A DNA stretch of 64,000 bases, taken from assembly GCA_013399875.1 (NCBI GenBank), contig VXAZ01018984.1, forward strand, positions 3,106,935-3,170,934, read 5' to 3'. The stretch is from Gymnorhina tibicen. Lineage: Eukaryota; Chordata; Aves; Passeriformes; Artamidae. Positions 48,301 to 62,187 of the stretch are shown piece by piece. Position numbers and translations under genes: made by a program. The stretch's first letter is position 1. The number at the start of each line of letters is the position of its first letter. The notes below the pieces were generated by a model. The model was not told the origin of the DNA and did no database searches. It saw nothing but the letters and a program-made list of their open reading frames with translations.

Positions 48301-49578
48301 ACAAAGCAGTTGTTCACTAAATGCAATCACATTTTACATTTTGCCTCATAAAATATTTGAATTGTATTTTATTCCTTGAAATTTTGTATTTCATTGTATT
48401 TTACTGTCCAAAGAAAAAGTATTGTGATACCTGCCCCAATTTTAATGACAATAACCCAGGAATGCACTGCTGTTAGGTATAGTAAGGGAAAGGTAATGCT
48501 TAGTGTGTTTATAAACCTTAATTGTGTATGTGATCAGGATTACATGCTAGGGTGATATCAGGATTTCATTCTAGCTGTCTCCAAGGGAAAACTAAATACA
48601 CTTTTCAAGTTTATAGTAGCAGCAACATGGCAAGTGCTGCCAAGTCAAGAAGTCTTGTTAAATTCAGGCAGGACCAGAGATGCGGAAATGAAACCTGCAC
48701 ATCTAGCACAATGTAGAAGTACCCAAATACCTGTATAAATAAGCAAGTTTAACCACTGGCAGAAATCTTGCTGGGGAAACATGCAGGTTTTCCAGACTAA
48801 ATAAGCTGATATGTTTGGCCGTGGCCACACAGCAGGGTGTCTTCTTGTAGGTGGCTTAAAGTGAGCTTGGACATCTCTGCACTCCAGTCTTTTGCATGGT
48901 CCTTTCTGTAATGTAAATTAGCAGTGGCATACCACCCTTAAATGCTATGCTGTTGCTGTGTAAAAAATGATGCATTAGAAGATTACATTCAGAAAAGGTC
49001 TAGTAAACAAAGTATAATTTATTGCATATTTTGATCAGCAATTGGGAACACTTTAAAAAACAGAGTTAATGAGATGCAGAAACTGTTAGATAAAATAATT
49101 CTCATGAGTCCCTGAAGAGGCATACCTACCAGAAAACTTCTAGCTTGCAGGATTCTATACCTTTTCAGTTACCAGAGAGAGGCTGAGAATGATGACTTTT
49201 GACATTCAAAAGTTTTGAGCTTCTGCCCTGTAAGACAATATTTTTCTGATCATTTTGTGTTGCTAAAAATATTGTATAGTAGGGTCACTCATTGCTAACT
49301 ACTTTGAGAACCATTTTTTGTGTCTTATAATGCCAAACATGATTTATGTCACAGTCTTTAGTTAGCTACTTAAGACTGCTTAGTACCAAAATGCCTTTTA
49401 ATAAATATGACAGAGACTATCACCTTCTGACAGGCAGCATGTGTCATTGAAATAGAGGCGGTCATACAATAGCTTTAAAAGAGGAGTGCCACAGCTGAAC
49501 AAGCAGCTTTTATGTTCTTTTTTTGTTGGACCCCCTCCGGGAGTAAGGGGTAAGTTTAGTTTATTGCCTTAGTTTAGC

Positions 49579-49602
49579 TTTCAGTTTAGTGCTAAACTGA
49601 AA
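49579..49602. repeat. 24-bp palindrome
   Basis: TTTCAGTTTAG and CTAAACTGAAA are exact reverse complements separated only by TG. No flanking transposon was recognised. Confidence 0.9.
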
Positions 49603-50920
49603 TTTTCTGGCAGCAAGCTTGAATAGGATCTTAGTAAGATAATCTTCCCGAAAACACAGTAGAACAAATGCAGTCAGACATGGCCATACACATAATGTAG
49701 AAGACATAAATTGCTTTGTACACTCTCTTTGTTTTAATGTTTGAGTGTGCAGGTACCTGTACCTATATGACTGCATGTATAAAACTTGGTTTATTTGTGG
49801 GGGTACTCATGGGTATGAAAAGAACCAATCATTTACTGGCAGATTAATATGCATCAGAAGTAACTACACTGAAATCAAAGTAGTGTAAAGTGGTCTGAGA
49901 AGTGAATCACACCTCCTCTAGATCAAGAGCATTGATCAAATTTTATTTTATTGTTAAAATAAATTGTGTACAAACACAGGCACATACATGCACAACCTGT
50001 ATTAAAAGAGCACTTTTAGACTTCTCAAGTCCGGAAGTCAAATCACAGGACTTAATATATTCGCATGACCTGTGCAGCTTGATTTGAGTTTTTGTGTATG
50101 CACCATGTTTAATTACACAACCTCCAACTTTTTGTTCAACCGTCCTTGGAACAGACCAAGACGTCCTAAGGCTTGACTTTGCTGCCATGGGCAGACTCAT
50201 GGGATTGCATATTACTGGAGTTCCAGAGTTCCACCTATGACAAAATCAAGTTTTTAGCTGTGTTCTTCTTTAGATATAACAATCTTGAACTCTTGCTTTG
50301 TACACATGTATTCCTGCACTGTTTGAAACTGGATTGGATCTAGGTCCAGTCTTTGGAACAAATTAGGCAGTCTCTTTTCCTTTTTGCTGTTTTGTACCCC
50401 CATGGAAACACAGAGGAGGAGTTGCCTTGGTGGAATGTAGGCCGGGAAAAGGCAAACATATATAAATCAATGGAAGGAATTGGGACAAGAAAAAGAGAGG
50501 CGTGGACAGTGGGGATAACAGAACTTCAATAAGGGGTAAGGAATGAGAAAAAGCCTGGGAGGTTTTGATGGAGTAAACTTGGTCCCTCATGTGTTTACAT
50601 TTAATTATGAGATTACACTATTTTTCCACAGAATTCCTACCTCACGCAGGATGCACTTAATGAGCAGCTATTAAATACATTGCTTTGCCCTTATCATGCA
50701 TGGCCCCAAGCCTGACTTATTACAGACATTTCAAATACTCATTCAAAGGTAGACTTATTCTTTTTTTTCTGAGATTTTTGTAAGGCCTCTGTCACTCTTA
50801 GCTTTTTAAGTGGGGTTGTACCAACAACACTTATTCCAGTGTTTCCTAAATTTTCAGTGCTTAAAGTCGTAGTCTCAATATATACATTTTTGATGTGTAT
50901 AATTACACATATGCATTAAT

Positions 50921-50945
50921 ATGTGTGTGTGTATATATATATATT
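50921..50945. repeat. TG/TA dinucleotide microsatellite
   Basis: TGTGTGTGTG passes into TATATATATATA, a compound dinucleotide repeat of about 25 bases, likely length-polymorphic. Confidence 0.9.
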
Positions 50946-53649
50946 AAAAAATATAATGTGAGCAAACAGACTGATGTGTAAGTGTTACTGAAGGACAGAA
51001 AGCTGCTTAAATTTTTGTTTTATTAGGACAAAAAGTTACATGAGGGCATGAAGAACTCCAGAAATGACTGGCAATAAAAGAAAGCAAAGATATTCCTTGC
51101 TATTTTTAACCATTGTGTTACATCACGTAGTTCTGCAGCAGATTAGTCATCACACTGAAAGGCTGATGGAAATAATAGCGAAAAGCACTTGGCGGACTTT
51201 GAACATCTATGAGGTAATCCAGTAGAAGTGACAAATGACTTCTGGCATTTAAAGGTGAAATGGAAAAACTACAGCCAGAAAACCTGATGTTTCTGACTCT
51301 TTTCTGGTTGTTTTTGGGGGGGTTTTGCTTGGCTCTTTAAAGAATTCCTGATTGCAATAAGTTGATAACAGTGCAGGTTCTAGGGGTCTGTTCAAAAATT
51401 AGGTAGAGTAGAAGTATGTCAGTTATAGCAAAGTAGTTCCGTGATTTTAATTATTTTTAGGTAGTGTAGTCTAGAGGGTCCATGGGAGAAATAAGCAAGA
51501 CAAAGTTCTTGCTGGATTGGCTAGGAATGTGATATTTGGGGGAAGGAAGCTGGTGATTTCTTAATCTCATCAGTATATTGGGACAAACTTCTCCCTAGAA
51601 GTATATAATATCTGACAATAGTCTTTACGATTCCTTGAGAAAACTTAACACTGATTTTTCAGCAGAGCTCTGCAACAGCATTTTGCAAGGCTGACTTAAA
51701 ATTATTGACTGGCTTAAATTGGTGCAATCCATGTTGAGCATCATATTGTTAAGAAGAAAGGGAGAAAGAAGGGAGTTTGTACCTACTTTTTTCTTTTAGA
51801 GACAAAATTGTTTCAACAGATATGAATAGTACATTTCTAGAAAATTAGTGCTATGTGTCATAGGCAGTTGCATTGCTTGATACGTCTCTCTTGTTCCACA
51901 TATGCAACACCCATTTAGGTTTACCTGTTAGGACCTTCAGTGGGGCTAAAAATTACAGAAACAAATAAAACAAAACATATGAACAATGAGGAAGTAGTTG
52001 AAACTTGTATATGAATATATTAATTATTGCTGGACTGATCAAAACAGTATATCTCCAATTTTTTCAAAAATATATAACTGGTATATGTATAGTAACAGTA
52101 GCAATTACTTTTAAGACACTTGACATAAAATGAGGATAACATTTATTTAACATTTTCATTGTGTGATGAAATGGCAATGCAGGCATTTTTGTTAGGTAAG
52201 GTTTAATAGCAAGTTATAAATGTTAATGTTTATGAAGCAGAAAAAAATAGATGTGGGGCAAAAATTTACCTAAAAGTTCCCTTTTTCGGTAAGACCCTAA
52301 GGCAAAGATCAATGTAGAATAGTATGCATTTTAATAAACAGGTGATTCAGCGGTTGATAATGTGAAATGTTAATTTCTTGTTTGTAAATATTACCCATGT
52401 CACATCTATTTAATTGACCGTTTAGTATTCAAAGTGCTGTGCTGTTGAAGGTGGTGATCAGTATGTTCAGCAAAGTTCCGTGTGATTTTAGGGCTGCAGT
52501 TTCACAGTTGGTGTAAACCAGTTTAAGTCTGTTCTGCTACTGTCCCACCACTTTTCCACTCCAGGCAATGGGTTATAATGCCTTTCTTCTGCTGGCACCA
52601 ACATTCATGCAGCTGTGTAATTGGTTAGATCAAAAAGCTGATCTGCCTGAAAACTAATTAATTAATTTTTATGGTTTTCAGCTGAATAGAGTCAACCCAT
52701 CTGATCCAAGCAATCCAGTGCTCGCACAAAAGAGGGGCCAAGGGTTTAATGAAATAGGGAGGACTTTCCCTTTTGGTGGCAACGTGGCCATGGATTGTGA
52801 AAGAAACTAGCTGTGAAACTGTGCCTGAATTGTGATCAACAGCATGGTTTACAGAGGATGGAGAAATAAAAAATGAACTAACAAGTTGTAAATGGGTACG
52901 GCATAATCAGTGGAAGTGTTGTAGGAAACTGAAAACTCTGTTTTGAAGTTTATACACTGTATCATGGAGTGAGGAGGGAATATTCCTTCTCTTTGGGCCT
53001 ACTCCCTGTTCTGAGCCCATAGAAAAACTATCATGTTTTTAATGTAAGATGGGTCAGCCTTCTGTTTGAACATGAGTCAAATTGAATATCTGAAAGAAAA
53101 ATAGTAGTGACAAGTTTAGCAAGGAAAAAAGATCTTCAGTGAATATCCATAGACCAGTGAAATGATTGAATATAGTTATTTGAAGCTTAATGTATTAACA
53201 AAACATTTCATTAATTTGGAATGTAGTATGGCTTGCTGTTTGAAAAAAAAAATTTAAAAGTTTCTTTTATTTGGTTACTAATGATCACAAAAGTTATACA
53301 GTATTACTACTGTGTCCTGGTCAAATACATGCTGTAATTCTCTTAAAATCTGGTTTCTGATGCAAATGCTTAATTTTGTTTTTCATTGATATTTGCTTTA
53401 AAATTAGTTCCTTGGTCATAATAGAAGTACTTGTTGAGATGAATGCAATATAAATGGTATCACAGATAGTTAATTTCTACATTGACTATAGCTTCATGGA
53501 TGTAAGGAGATTACAGTATTTATTTGTCCCAGAAAATTGCAGCTTCCTTCTAACTATCAAATTTCCAGGAACCTTGGAGAGGGCAGTAAAGAGACAAGGT
53601 TACAGCAATGTTTTAAAAGATAAGGTATATATTTGTTTTTCAATATTGT

Positions 53650-53687
53650 ATTTTCAGTATAGCTTTCAGTATATTTTCAGTATAGCT
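53650..53687. repeat. short clustered repeat of TTCAGTAT
   Basis: ATTTTCAGTATAGCT occurs at 53650-53664 and 53673-53687, with another TTCAGTAT between. A minor local duplication. Confidence 0.85.
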
Positions 53688-55224
53688 GGGTGAGTACTTT
53701 TTTCCTGGAAGAGATTATTGAAATTAATATTAGGATTCTCTCTTTCATTTAGCTGGTTAGGTGAAGGTCAGTAGCTAAGTCTTGCTGTCCAAATCATCTG
53801 ACTTTTTTTCTCCTCTTGACCTTAATCCCACTTCCCAAGGATGCAGTATTCATCTAATTCAGATAGCCTTCCAGAATTAGATTTACAAAGTCCTCTGGCC
53901 TAAGTTGCTTTTCTCACATTCATATGACTCTCCTGCCAACTTAGCCTTCTGTCCTCCACCCATCCCTGTTTTGATTCATTTCCCTCATGCCGTGTGCCTA
54001 AATATTGCCCAACCCATGTGGAAAGTCCTTAATTCTTGTCAAGACAGGGTCATGACTAGCCCACCCAGGAAGATCAGAACCATGGCTCTGAAACTGGGAA
54101 CAAGGCTTGCCCACTTTATAGTATAAAAGCCATTATTCCCTCATGCTCATCCAGGCCTTTGGGTTAGCAGACAGTTGGAGCAGAGGCACAGAAGGCATGT
54201 GTTAGGAGAGACGGGATACACTGGGAAATAGCAGCAGATTTATCAGGGATGTGCGGGGGACAATGCAAGGGGCAAGTGAGGTAGTGAGACTGATGTGAGA
54301 CTGCACGCAGGAGCAATAAACTGATGTTGGAGGTATGGGACAGGAAGGGTCAGTGGGTGAACTGTGCGGGGGACAGAGGGCTTGGTAAGCTGGGCAGTAT
54401 GTTTTCCCTTAGTAAAGTCTGGGCATTTGTAGGAGCTGGGGAAACAAGCTTGGCAGAGGACCAGCAGGCCACCTACTCCAGCTTTCTCACCCCATGGGGG
54501 AGGCATGAATTAAAAAGAATTACTAAGCAGACTGAGGCTATGCAGGGCTTAGTTGTGGAACAGGCCCACCCTCAGTTTCTGTGATGCCTTTGGCCACCTC
54601 CATCCAAGTCTTTGATGAGTGCTGCCCTTCGTCCACTGGATTCTTTAACTGCACAGCCTAATAGTCCATTGACCAATCCATGGCCTGTAGGATACTTGGA
54701 GAATTAAAAAGGCTAGAAAATAATAAGAGGAACAAATCAAGTGCCTTGGGGGTTTGAAAAACTGAAAACTGACCACACAAGAATTTTGAGGAAAGGCAAT
54801 GTTTTGAGGATGGTATCGACAAGTAGCAGGACTTGAATAAATATTAAAAAACTCCATTAATCCCAGCTGTGCTTTCACCAGATTACAGTGGACATATGGT
54901 ATGAATATAATTACCATCTGTAATACCAACCTCTATTTTGCATACCTGGGTCAAGTTTCTGGGATCTGTGTAGAATCTCTTCCAGCCTAGCCTCGAGATA
55001 TGCTTGATACAAGGACGGTTCTCTAATAGCTGACATCTTTTTTAGTACTCTCCAGGCAGTAGACATTTCTGACTATTCTGCTGCTCTGTTTATTTGCTCT
55101 CAGGTAGCAAAAGTATGCAAAAGTTGTGCGCAGCAGGATTATTTCTTAGGCACGTTTTACTAGACAACAACTTCTGTGGCTTATCCTGAACATAGTGTGA
55201 AAGTATCATCCACCAAGTACTATT

Positions 55225-55328
55225 GTTCACAGCACTTGATGGACCTGAAGTTCTCAGAGATCTTTTCCAGTCTGATGAATTCTGTGATTATGTCCCTTCC
55301 AACCCAAACCATTCTGTCATCCTATGAC
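55225..55328 (+). repeat. CR1 3'-tail fragment
   Basis: Diverged CR1 end in sense orientation: 'GATCTTTTCCAGTCTGATGA' (an insertion or variant) followed by 'GTCCCTTCCAACCCAAACCA' and 'TTCTGTCATCCTATGAC'. The last two match the CR1 terminal untranslated region. Confidence 0.8.
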
Positions 55329-58300
55329 TTACAGTAAGCTGCTAAACACCTGTTTTCTGGAGAAGAATGGGAAGAGGCAATGGTCATGCTGAGGAAGTTG
55401 TCATGATTCGTTAACTTAAATGTCTTTGGATTACATAACATAGGCCAAACTTTGTGGCTACCTGCACCTATTTTGTTTTACAGATGTTTCTGTTCTTACC
55501 TGAGAGAAGGCATATAAAACATGGGAAACACTCAGATCTATATCCTCAAACATCTTCTTAGGCAGGCTTCAGTTCTGTGGGATGAGGAGTCTCATTTCTG
55601 AATTCTGGTCATCACAGTGGGCTTTGCACAGCACTGCGAAGTTCTGATTCAAAGGCAGTTACCTCATTCCAATCAGGCTCTGCTATTTATTCCTTTCCAG
55701 GGTATTGTGTCCAGTGGCATCTGGCCAAGTAGCGTAAGTTCCTGTGACACCCTTTGAAGTCCTTAGCCTTTCTAATGATTGCCATGAAGGGTGGAATTAA
55801 CTGGACCATCTGGCCCTAAATATTTGGCTCTCCTGCATGATATTTGTGACCTGGAATAATCAGAAAAGTGGCTTATTTGGCTATGAAGTGACTAACTTCA
55901 GTTTGCTGTCATTGCTATGCGGCAGACTCCTTTATAGACCTTAATTTTGGTCATCTTATCTGTGCTTTGTGTGGAGGATGTTCTTAGGAGTTTGTTAGAA
56001 GTCTATTTCAAGAAACCTCTTAGGAGAATGACGCCATGTACACCAGAGATCTGGTTGTTTCCTCTCAGAGCTCACTATCTAATCCATGCAGTTCATATGG
56101 AATTACTACAGGGAATGAACAGCAGGAACCAAAGGATGACAGGGATGTACGTACGAACTGTACATTGTGCAGATGTAAAGGAAGGCTAGGGAGAAGAGAG
56201 AGTGTTCACAGCTCTGCTCACAAGTAGAATACGTGAAAGACGAACATATCAAGGGAAAAATAAAATGCTTTCGAGGAGCCTATTGAATAAATTTCTTTAC
56301 TAATTAGATGTCCTATTGCTTCAATCTATTCATGACAGAGGGTAAGTGAAAGGCAAAAAGCACTTCTGAATGGACAAGGGCTGGATGAGGTGACCTTATA
56401 ACCGTGCCAGCTGTAATATTGCAGCACACACAGTGCAGCAATGCTGGTAGGAACCGAAGTAAGAAGAAAACTCACTACAGCTATTCACGACTGGCTCATC
56501 CCTGTCAAAAGTTGGAACAGAAACACTTGTAGAGCGAAGGCAACGTGCTTGACCAATGTTTGTGGCATGCTCAGTAAAGGTACCTAAAGAATGTTGCTCT
56601 CCTCCATCGCAGCTATTTGTAGTACATTTGGATTTTTTACTGCCTGATGTATTGAACTTCCCGTTTGATTTGTTTGGAAGTAAGGTGTGAAAAATATTTT
56701 AAGCTGTATTTTAGGCATGATAGTTCTCCCAGTTAGACTAGGAAAATTCATTTCAGTCCCTTTAAGGTGTGCTCCAAGATGGGAACTAAGAACTGTAAAG
56801 GGCTTACCTTTCTCAGAATTAGTTTTGAGACATGAATTTAATGTCTTCCATTCTTTGGAATTTGCCTGGAGCTTCTCTGTTTCTATCATAGGATACACTG
56901 GTATTGTTTTAATTTTTATCTGGAAAAGTAGTTCTTGTTTCTTTGGACTGAAATGGAACTGATGGAAATTATTTCTTATAAAGCCATGCAATTACTCTTT
57001 ACTGGTGTAGACGATGGGACAATGTGCCTCCAGTTTTCAGGAGCTTGAGGTATAGTCGTGTCAAACAGTAATACAGTAATAATACAGTTTAAGTAACTAA
57101 TACATCTTGAAGCCTGTTTTTCTGTTCATGACTAGCAGGCTTGATTATTTTCAGTAAGACACTATTGCTAAGGCAGTAACATTGCAACACCCAGGATTTT
57201 TTAATAATTTGCTCTAAATCTTCATGTTAAGTTTTTTAAGTAAATTGAAGTAAGAGAAAGTGACTTAAAATTTCTGTTTCCTTCATTTCACTAGAAATGC
57301 TATTTTACTGTGAATGTTAAAACTTTTAATACTTGCTTTCAGAAAGAGTATTATGTGACAAACCAAACTATTTAATATAGTTTGAGACGCTATTTCTATG
57401 GAGAAAAATTAAGATAAATGTTTATTTGGCTCCATTATAAACAAATGGGCTTACTGCTCTACAAACTGTGGCAAGAGATAAACTGACATCAGTTTATTGT
57501 GGTTTTGACATCAGTAAATGCTGTAATTCTGTTCTAGTCATGTCTCTGAAAACTTGAGTTTCTGAAACACTGGCATTTAAATACAAAGCACATGATTTCT
57601 TTGAAATACAGCATATACTTTTGTGGATGACAGGTTGGAATTAAAATCTGTTGTTTCTGCAAATGAGGACATTCAGCACCGGAATTATCCAATTGTGATC
57701 ATACAGTTTTAGTCTTTAGTCCAAGTAGGAGCATTTGTACCCAGGTGTTTCCAGTGTGCAACACGGTGCTAACTTTAACAAATTTAATCTAAAAGCACTG
57801 AAAAAAGGAGAAAATAAAAAGAGAGAAGATTTTAATCACCTTAACTTTGATTACGTTGTCAAGCCTTCTACAAGACAGTTGTCCAAACACAATACAAGTG
57901 TCCAAAGGAAGCAGAATATTAAAGACAAAGATTTAAATATAAATTAATAGCCAGAAATGCTACTGCCAGAAAGCAAACGTATTTTATGTCCAAAGTAAGT
58001 ACGTACATACACAATATATGTCTGTGTATGTCTTTGAACATAGTTTTGCAACTCTGCTGAGTATTTTCTATGATTTTCTATTAACCAGTGTTATATAGCC
58101 ACAGAAATGGATCTTTGTGTGAATCATCATTTTGTATGATATTGTCTTATCCTCTTCATATCTGCTGGTATTTTGGAGCTGTCTGTGAGGGAGGTAGAAA
58201 TGGTTTTCTGAAGGGGCTCAACAGTTTTAATTCACATTAGACAAGTTGGCCCAAAAGCATGTACAACCTCTGAGCTTAAACTGAAGTTTAAACACTTCAA

Positions 58301-61300
58301 ATACTGAAACAAAATATGTTTGGAGACCTACCCGAGTAGATGAAGGGTAGACTTCAGCAACACATGCTATATGTACCAAAACATGGAAGAAATCCAGTGG
58401 CCAGTTACTGTTCTCCATTTTGGAAAAAGTTACTTGACTAGTCCCTAAGAAAGGGCAAATTTATATTTTAAGATGGATTTACTGCACCAAATGCTTTCAG
58501 GTGACAAGTGACACTCATTTGCAAATGTAGTGGCTGAGATTATTACATATGTTTACTTGACATAAGAAGTGTTAGTAGAGAAGAAGTATTAGGATGTCTC
58601 GACTGTTACCACCATATTTGCAATGTGGTTGTGAAAGGAGAGGCCAATCAAATGTAATTTTATTGTATGGATGTTTTTTGGAGAGAGGAAACATTCAGCA
58701 AATGTGCAAATATTGTAATGGAAGTGGGGAGAGGGTAACTTTTGATATCTGCCTCTATGACAAATATGAAGTAAATAAGATGTGTAGAAAGATGACCACT
58801 CGTGTGAAACCCATTATGTTTGCTTAAAAACATTTTAATGAAATGTACACTTCATTTTAAGATAAGCAAGAAAAGTAATTTGCATTTAAACACTAAACCG
58901 TATTTCCTGTATTCTGATGTCTTAAATTTTCTAGTTTGATTCCCTAGTCTTATTCTTTTTCTGGTGATACTTAACTGTAAAGGGTGTTGGTGGTTTATTC
59001 TCATTGTATTTAATGCATTAATGTTTCAATGTTTTATAGTATTCTGTAAGAACTGGGTTTAGAAAAAAAATAGTATTTGCTTATAAGAGGTATCAGTGGA
59101 AGAATCTATTTCAGAAAAAAATTAAGGGATATGTCAGCTGTACTATTTCTTACAGCCACATTTAAAGATTTTTTATAGGCTGTTGGAAATACAGTACTAA
59201 AATACATAAACAATTAATAAATTATGGAACATACCATGAATGCACATCAGTGAAACTCTGTAAAATGTTAGAATGAATTAGTTTTTTGCAACTTGGTGTG
59301 GCTTTTGCTTTGGAAATCATGCATCAATTTTCTAGTTTTGACTGAAATGAGGACCACCCTGAAGCCAAGCTTAATTGAAATAAATCTCTTAGGAGGCTCT
59401 ATTTATCACTTTGTTATAAATTTGGCAGCTAAAAAGACATAACAAAATATGCAAATTAAAGTTGAAATAAATTTTACATTAAAACCAACACCTAATTTGG
59501 CATATTGAATTAATTCATCATTGACAACTGATTCTTTGAGGAGACAGAAAATCACTTAAAAATAGTTCTGAAAAATTGCCAGGGCACGTGGTACTAGAAG
59601 GTGCAGGGTTTCACTACACCAAACTTTAGTAATTTTTTCATAGTGAACCACTTCTGGAGAGACAAATACTCTTAGTAACTTAAATCCATTACTATTTACC
59701 AACATGCATGACACTCAATCTGTTTCCTTGTGTTGATAAAGGAGACACTTTATGAATAATTATCTTGTAGGGGAAAAAAATTATCTCAGTATGTTTAGTG
59801 TCCTCTATAAAGACGAGTTTTGAAATCTGAGCCAGTCACTGTCAGGGAGTCTTTAGATTATCAGTTGATACAGAGTGTGGTGTTAATCTGTCTTGGAGGC
59901 CTTTATAATGAATAATTGGAGTTTGGAAAAGTGTTATTAAAAGTATGATATTACTCTGACTAAACATCATGGAGATGTCGGTCATAAATTGTTTCCAACT
60001 TTTGTATCAGTTTCTCACTGTGAAATAATGGTTCTTTGGTTGCTGCTACATACTGTTCCTAGAAGCAAATTGTGAAAACATTGAATGTTAATAGGAAAGT
60101 ATTTTTAATGAAACTTTAAATTTTGTTTCCTTGTATCAACACAATTTGGTAGATCTGAATATCTTTAACTGCTCATATATGCATTTTGTATTGGTTTTTT
60201 GTCATGTCAAGGAGATGAAACAAGGTTTTCCCTTGTCTTTACAGCTCACAAAGCAGTAATGTAGCAGGAAACTTGAAAGAATGCATGAAAATGAGGAAAA
60301 GCACTCAGTTCAGGTACTTGGATCCTGTTTGGATCCTCAGAAAGGTCCAGAGGATGCAGAAATTCTTGTTCTTCATTGCTCAGCAGCAAGAGAAAATACT
60401 GCATCCAAGCTGCTTTCAGCTTGCAATGTGGACTTACTGTAGTTTCTTCTTCCTTCCCTTGCTCATCTTTCAAAAGTGTATCACAGTTCATGACAGCATT
60501 CTTACCTGTTATTTGACAGTTCACAGTTCAAATAATTTTCCTTTGATTGTCCACCATCCCCTTTCCAAAAACACGTGTGAAATATTTAAATGGGTGTTCC
60601 ATGTAGAAGTACTTAAGGTAGGTATTTCAGAATACTTTCAGTGTTTCTTGGCTCTGGCTGGACACTGGTTTTCTGCTATGTGCTTTGTCATATTTTGCAC
60701 AAAGCTATTTTTAATGCCAACGAGCACCTGCACATTTGCTTGCTTGCAAAGTGCAGTTTTTGCTTACATTTTTGATCTGTCTCCCAGACGGTCACCAAGT
60801 AAAAAACAGATTGTGTACATGATTACTCCTATTAGGTATTAAAGGGATTTAGTAGTTCAAGAAGTAAGAAATACAGTTGGAAGAAACAAAGACAATTAGA
60901 TGTATTTATGTGTTGCCATGTACATATCTGAAATAACTGCATTATAAATATTGTTTGATGAAATACCTCTTGAAGTGCCAGGCACGGTAAGAATGGTCCT
61001 AGGAACAGGCTGCTGGAACAGATACAGTCCTGGTCAATGTGGTAGTGGTCCTGGGTGGGAAGAGTGATAACTGTTAAGGTTCTAGGCCTACAAAGTGACA
61101 AGTTGCTGCTTACTTGTGAGAGACAGATGGATAGATAGTGGTGGCCAGCTTTACAACGTCCCTAAGAGACAGACTTGGCCCAGTTTAGGAGTTTGAATTA
61201 TAGAACTCCCTTGAATTCTCTGATGAATACATTCGGTGCAGGAACATTGTGATGCAAACCCTCCTGTTTACTCTAGTGGCTTCCCATTCGAGTACAGGGC

Positions 61301-62134
61301 TATCTAATTCCAAATCACCTCACGGAAAGAAATCACAGTTGCACTCGATCAGACATTACTCTGGGGGAGGGTGTAATATAAGGAGGTTGTACAGCTATTA
61401 TTGCGAGAATAATGCATCTCCTGAGATGCGTGGTAAAGGGTATGCTGAGATGACAGGCATTTTACAACCTACGGTTACAACAGCTCGCAGTCATAATTTT
61501 TGTGATATTTCACGGCCTTAATAAAATAGCAGGATTAAGCTCTTAACCATGCTTTTCATTTCTTTCTGTATTTTAAATGCAAAATGATACACATAGTGAT
61601 ATGTTCAAATGACTTATAAGTACAACATTAGCCCTGTCAGTTAAAATGGAATAACAGCCATAACTCCTGTCTATTTTTAATGTGTAAGAGCATGAGAACT
61701 GGTAAGTATTTATTCTTATGCATGAACTTATGTTTGGGAAAAAAGAGTTATAATTATACTAGAGTGATTTAAAAATTGTTACAGGGTTTATGTTCAGCGA
61801 AATTACAGGAGCATTTTCAAGCAAGTCATTAGTTTTTAAAATTTGCAGTCAGTTCATCCTTGGAGTACCCTGCATATGTCACTTTTTATTCTAGTGACAA
61901 AACATTATTTGGTAGTTTATATCAGCAATAAATTAAGTTCCTATCTATTTGCACTGCACTGACTGTAGCTGTTGTCCAGATAAACCCAGCTAAGGTATGA
62001 GGACGAGCTCTGCTACTTAGCCCACCTAAAACTGGAAGTCAGTTTACTTGCCATTCCTACAGTTCCACTAGAACTTTAATGTATTAAAATGTAGACTTAA
62101 AATTAAAACTTAATTCAATGGATTTAACACTTGG
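55329..62134. other. intergenic DNA upstream of HHIP
   Basis: No gene recognised. The longest gap-free open frame in the window lies at 60285-60842 on plus (about 185 codons from its first ATG), with no identifiable domain. A CpG-retaining segment with a small palindrome lies at 61240-61515. The rest is AT-rich sequence without visible structure. Confidence 0.6.
61414..61429. repeat. short inverted repeat GCATCTC-CT-GAGATGC
   Basis: Perfect 7-bp arms with a 2-base centre, inside a locally CpG-containing segment of otherwise AT-rich intergenic DNA. Confidence 0.85.
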
Positions 62135-62187
62135 ATTCAAGGATCTTAGAGTTTTCCAGCCTAAATGATTCCATGATTCTATGAATC
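62135..62187 (+). repeat. short CR1 3'-tail fragment
   Basis: 'GGATCTTAGAGTTTTCCAGC' followed by 'CTAAATGATTCCATGATTCT' and ATGAATCC is the terminal part of a diverged CR1 copy in sense orientation. Confidence 0.8.

Larger units (their letters stand above)
42546..55224. other. intergenic DNA upstream of HHIP
   Basis: No gene recognised. It holds an A run at about 44820-44831, twin palindromes at 45275-45311, a palindrome at 49579-49602, a TG/TA microsatellite at 50921-50945 and a small repeated TTCAGTAT cluster at 53650-53687. Open frames are short and unrecognised. Confidence 0.65.

Noticed and set aside
54122..54129. TATAAAAG motif suggestive of a promoter or LTR
   Set aside because: No polyadenylation signal, terminal dinucleotides, primer-binding site or downstream gene accompany it; frequent by chance.
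5744..59360. GLI-like sites (one mismatch to GACCACCCA), for example at 5744, 6894, 12383, 16320, 39204, 41971 and 59352
   Set aside because: HHIP is a Hedgehog target, so GLI sites are expected, but about 14 one-mismatch matches are expected by chance in 64 kb on two strands with equal base use; the number seen is not an excess and no perfect site was noticed.
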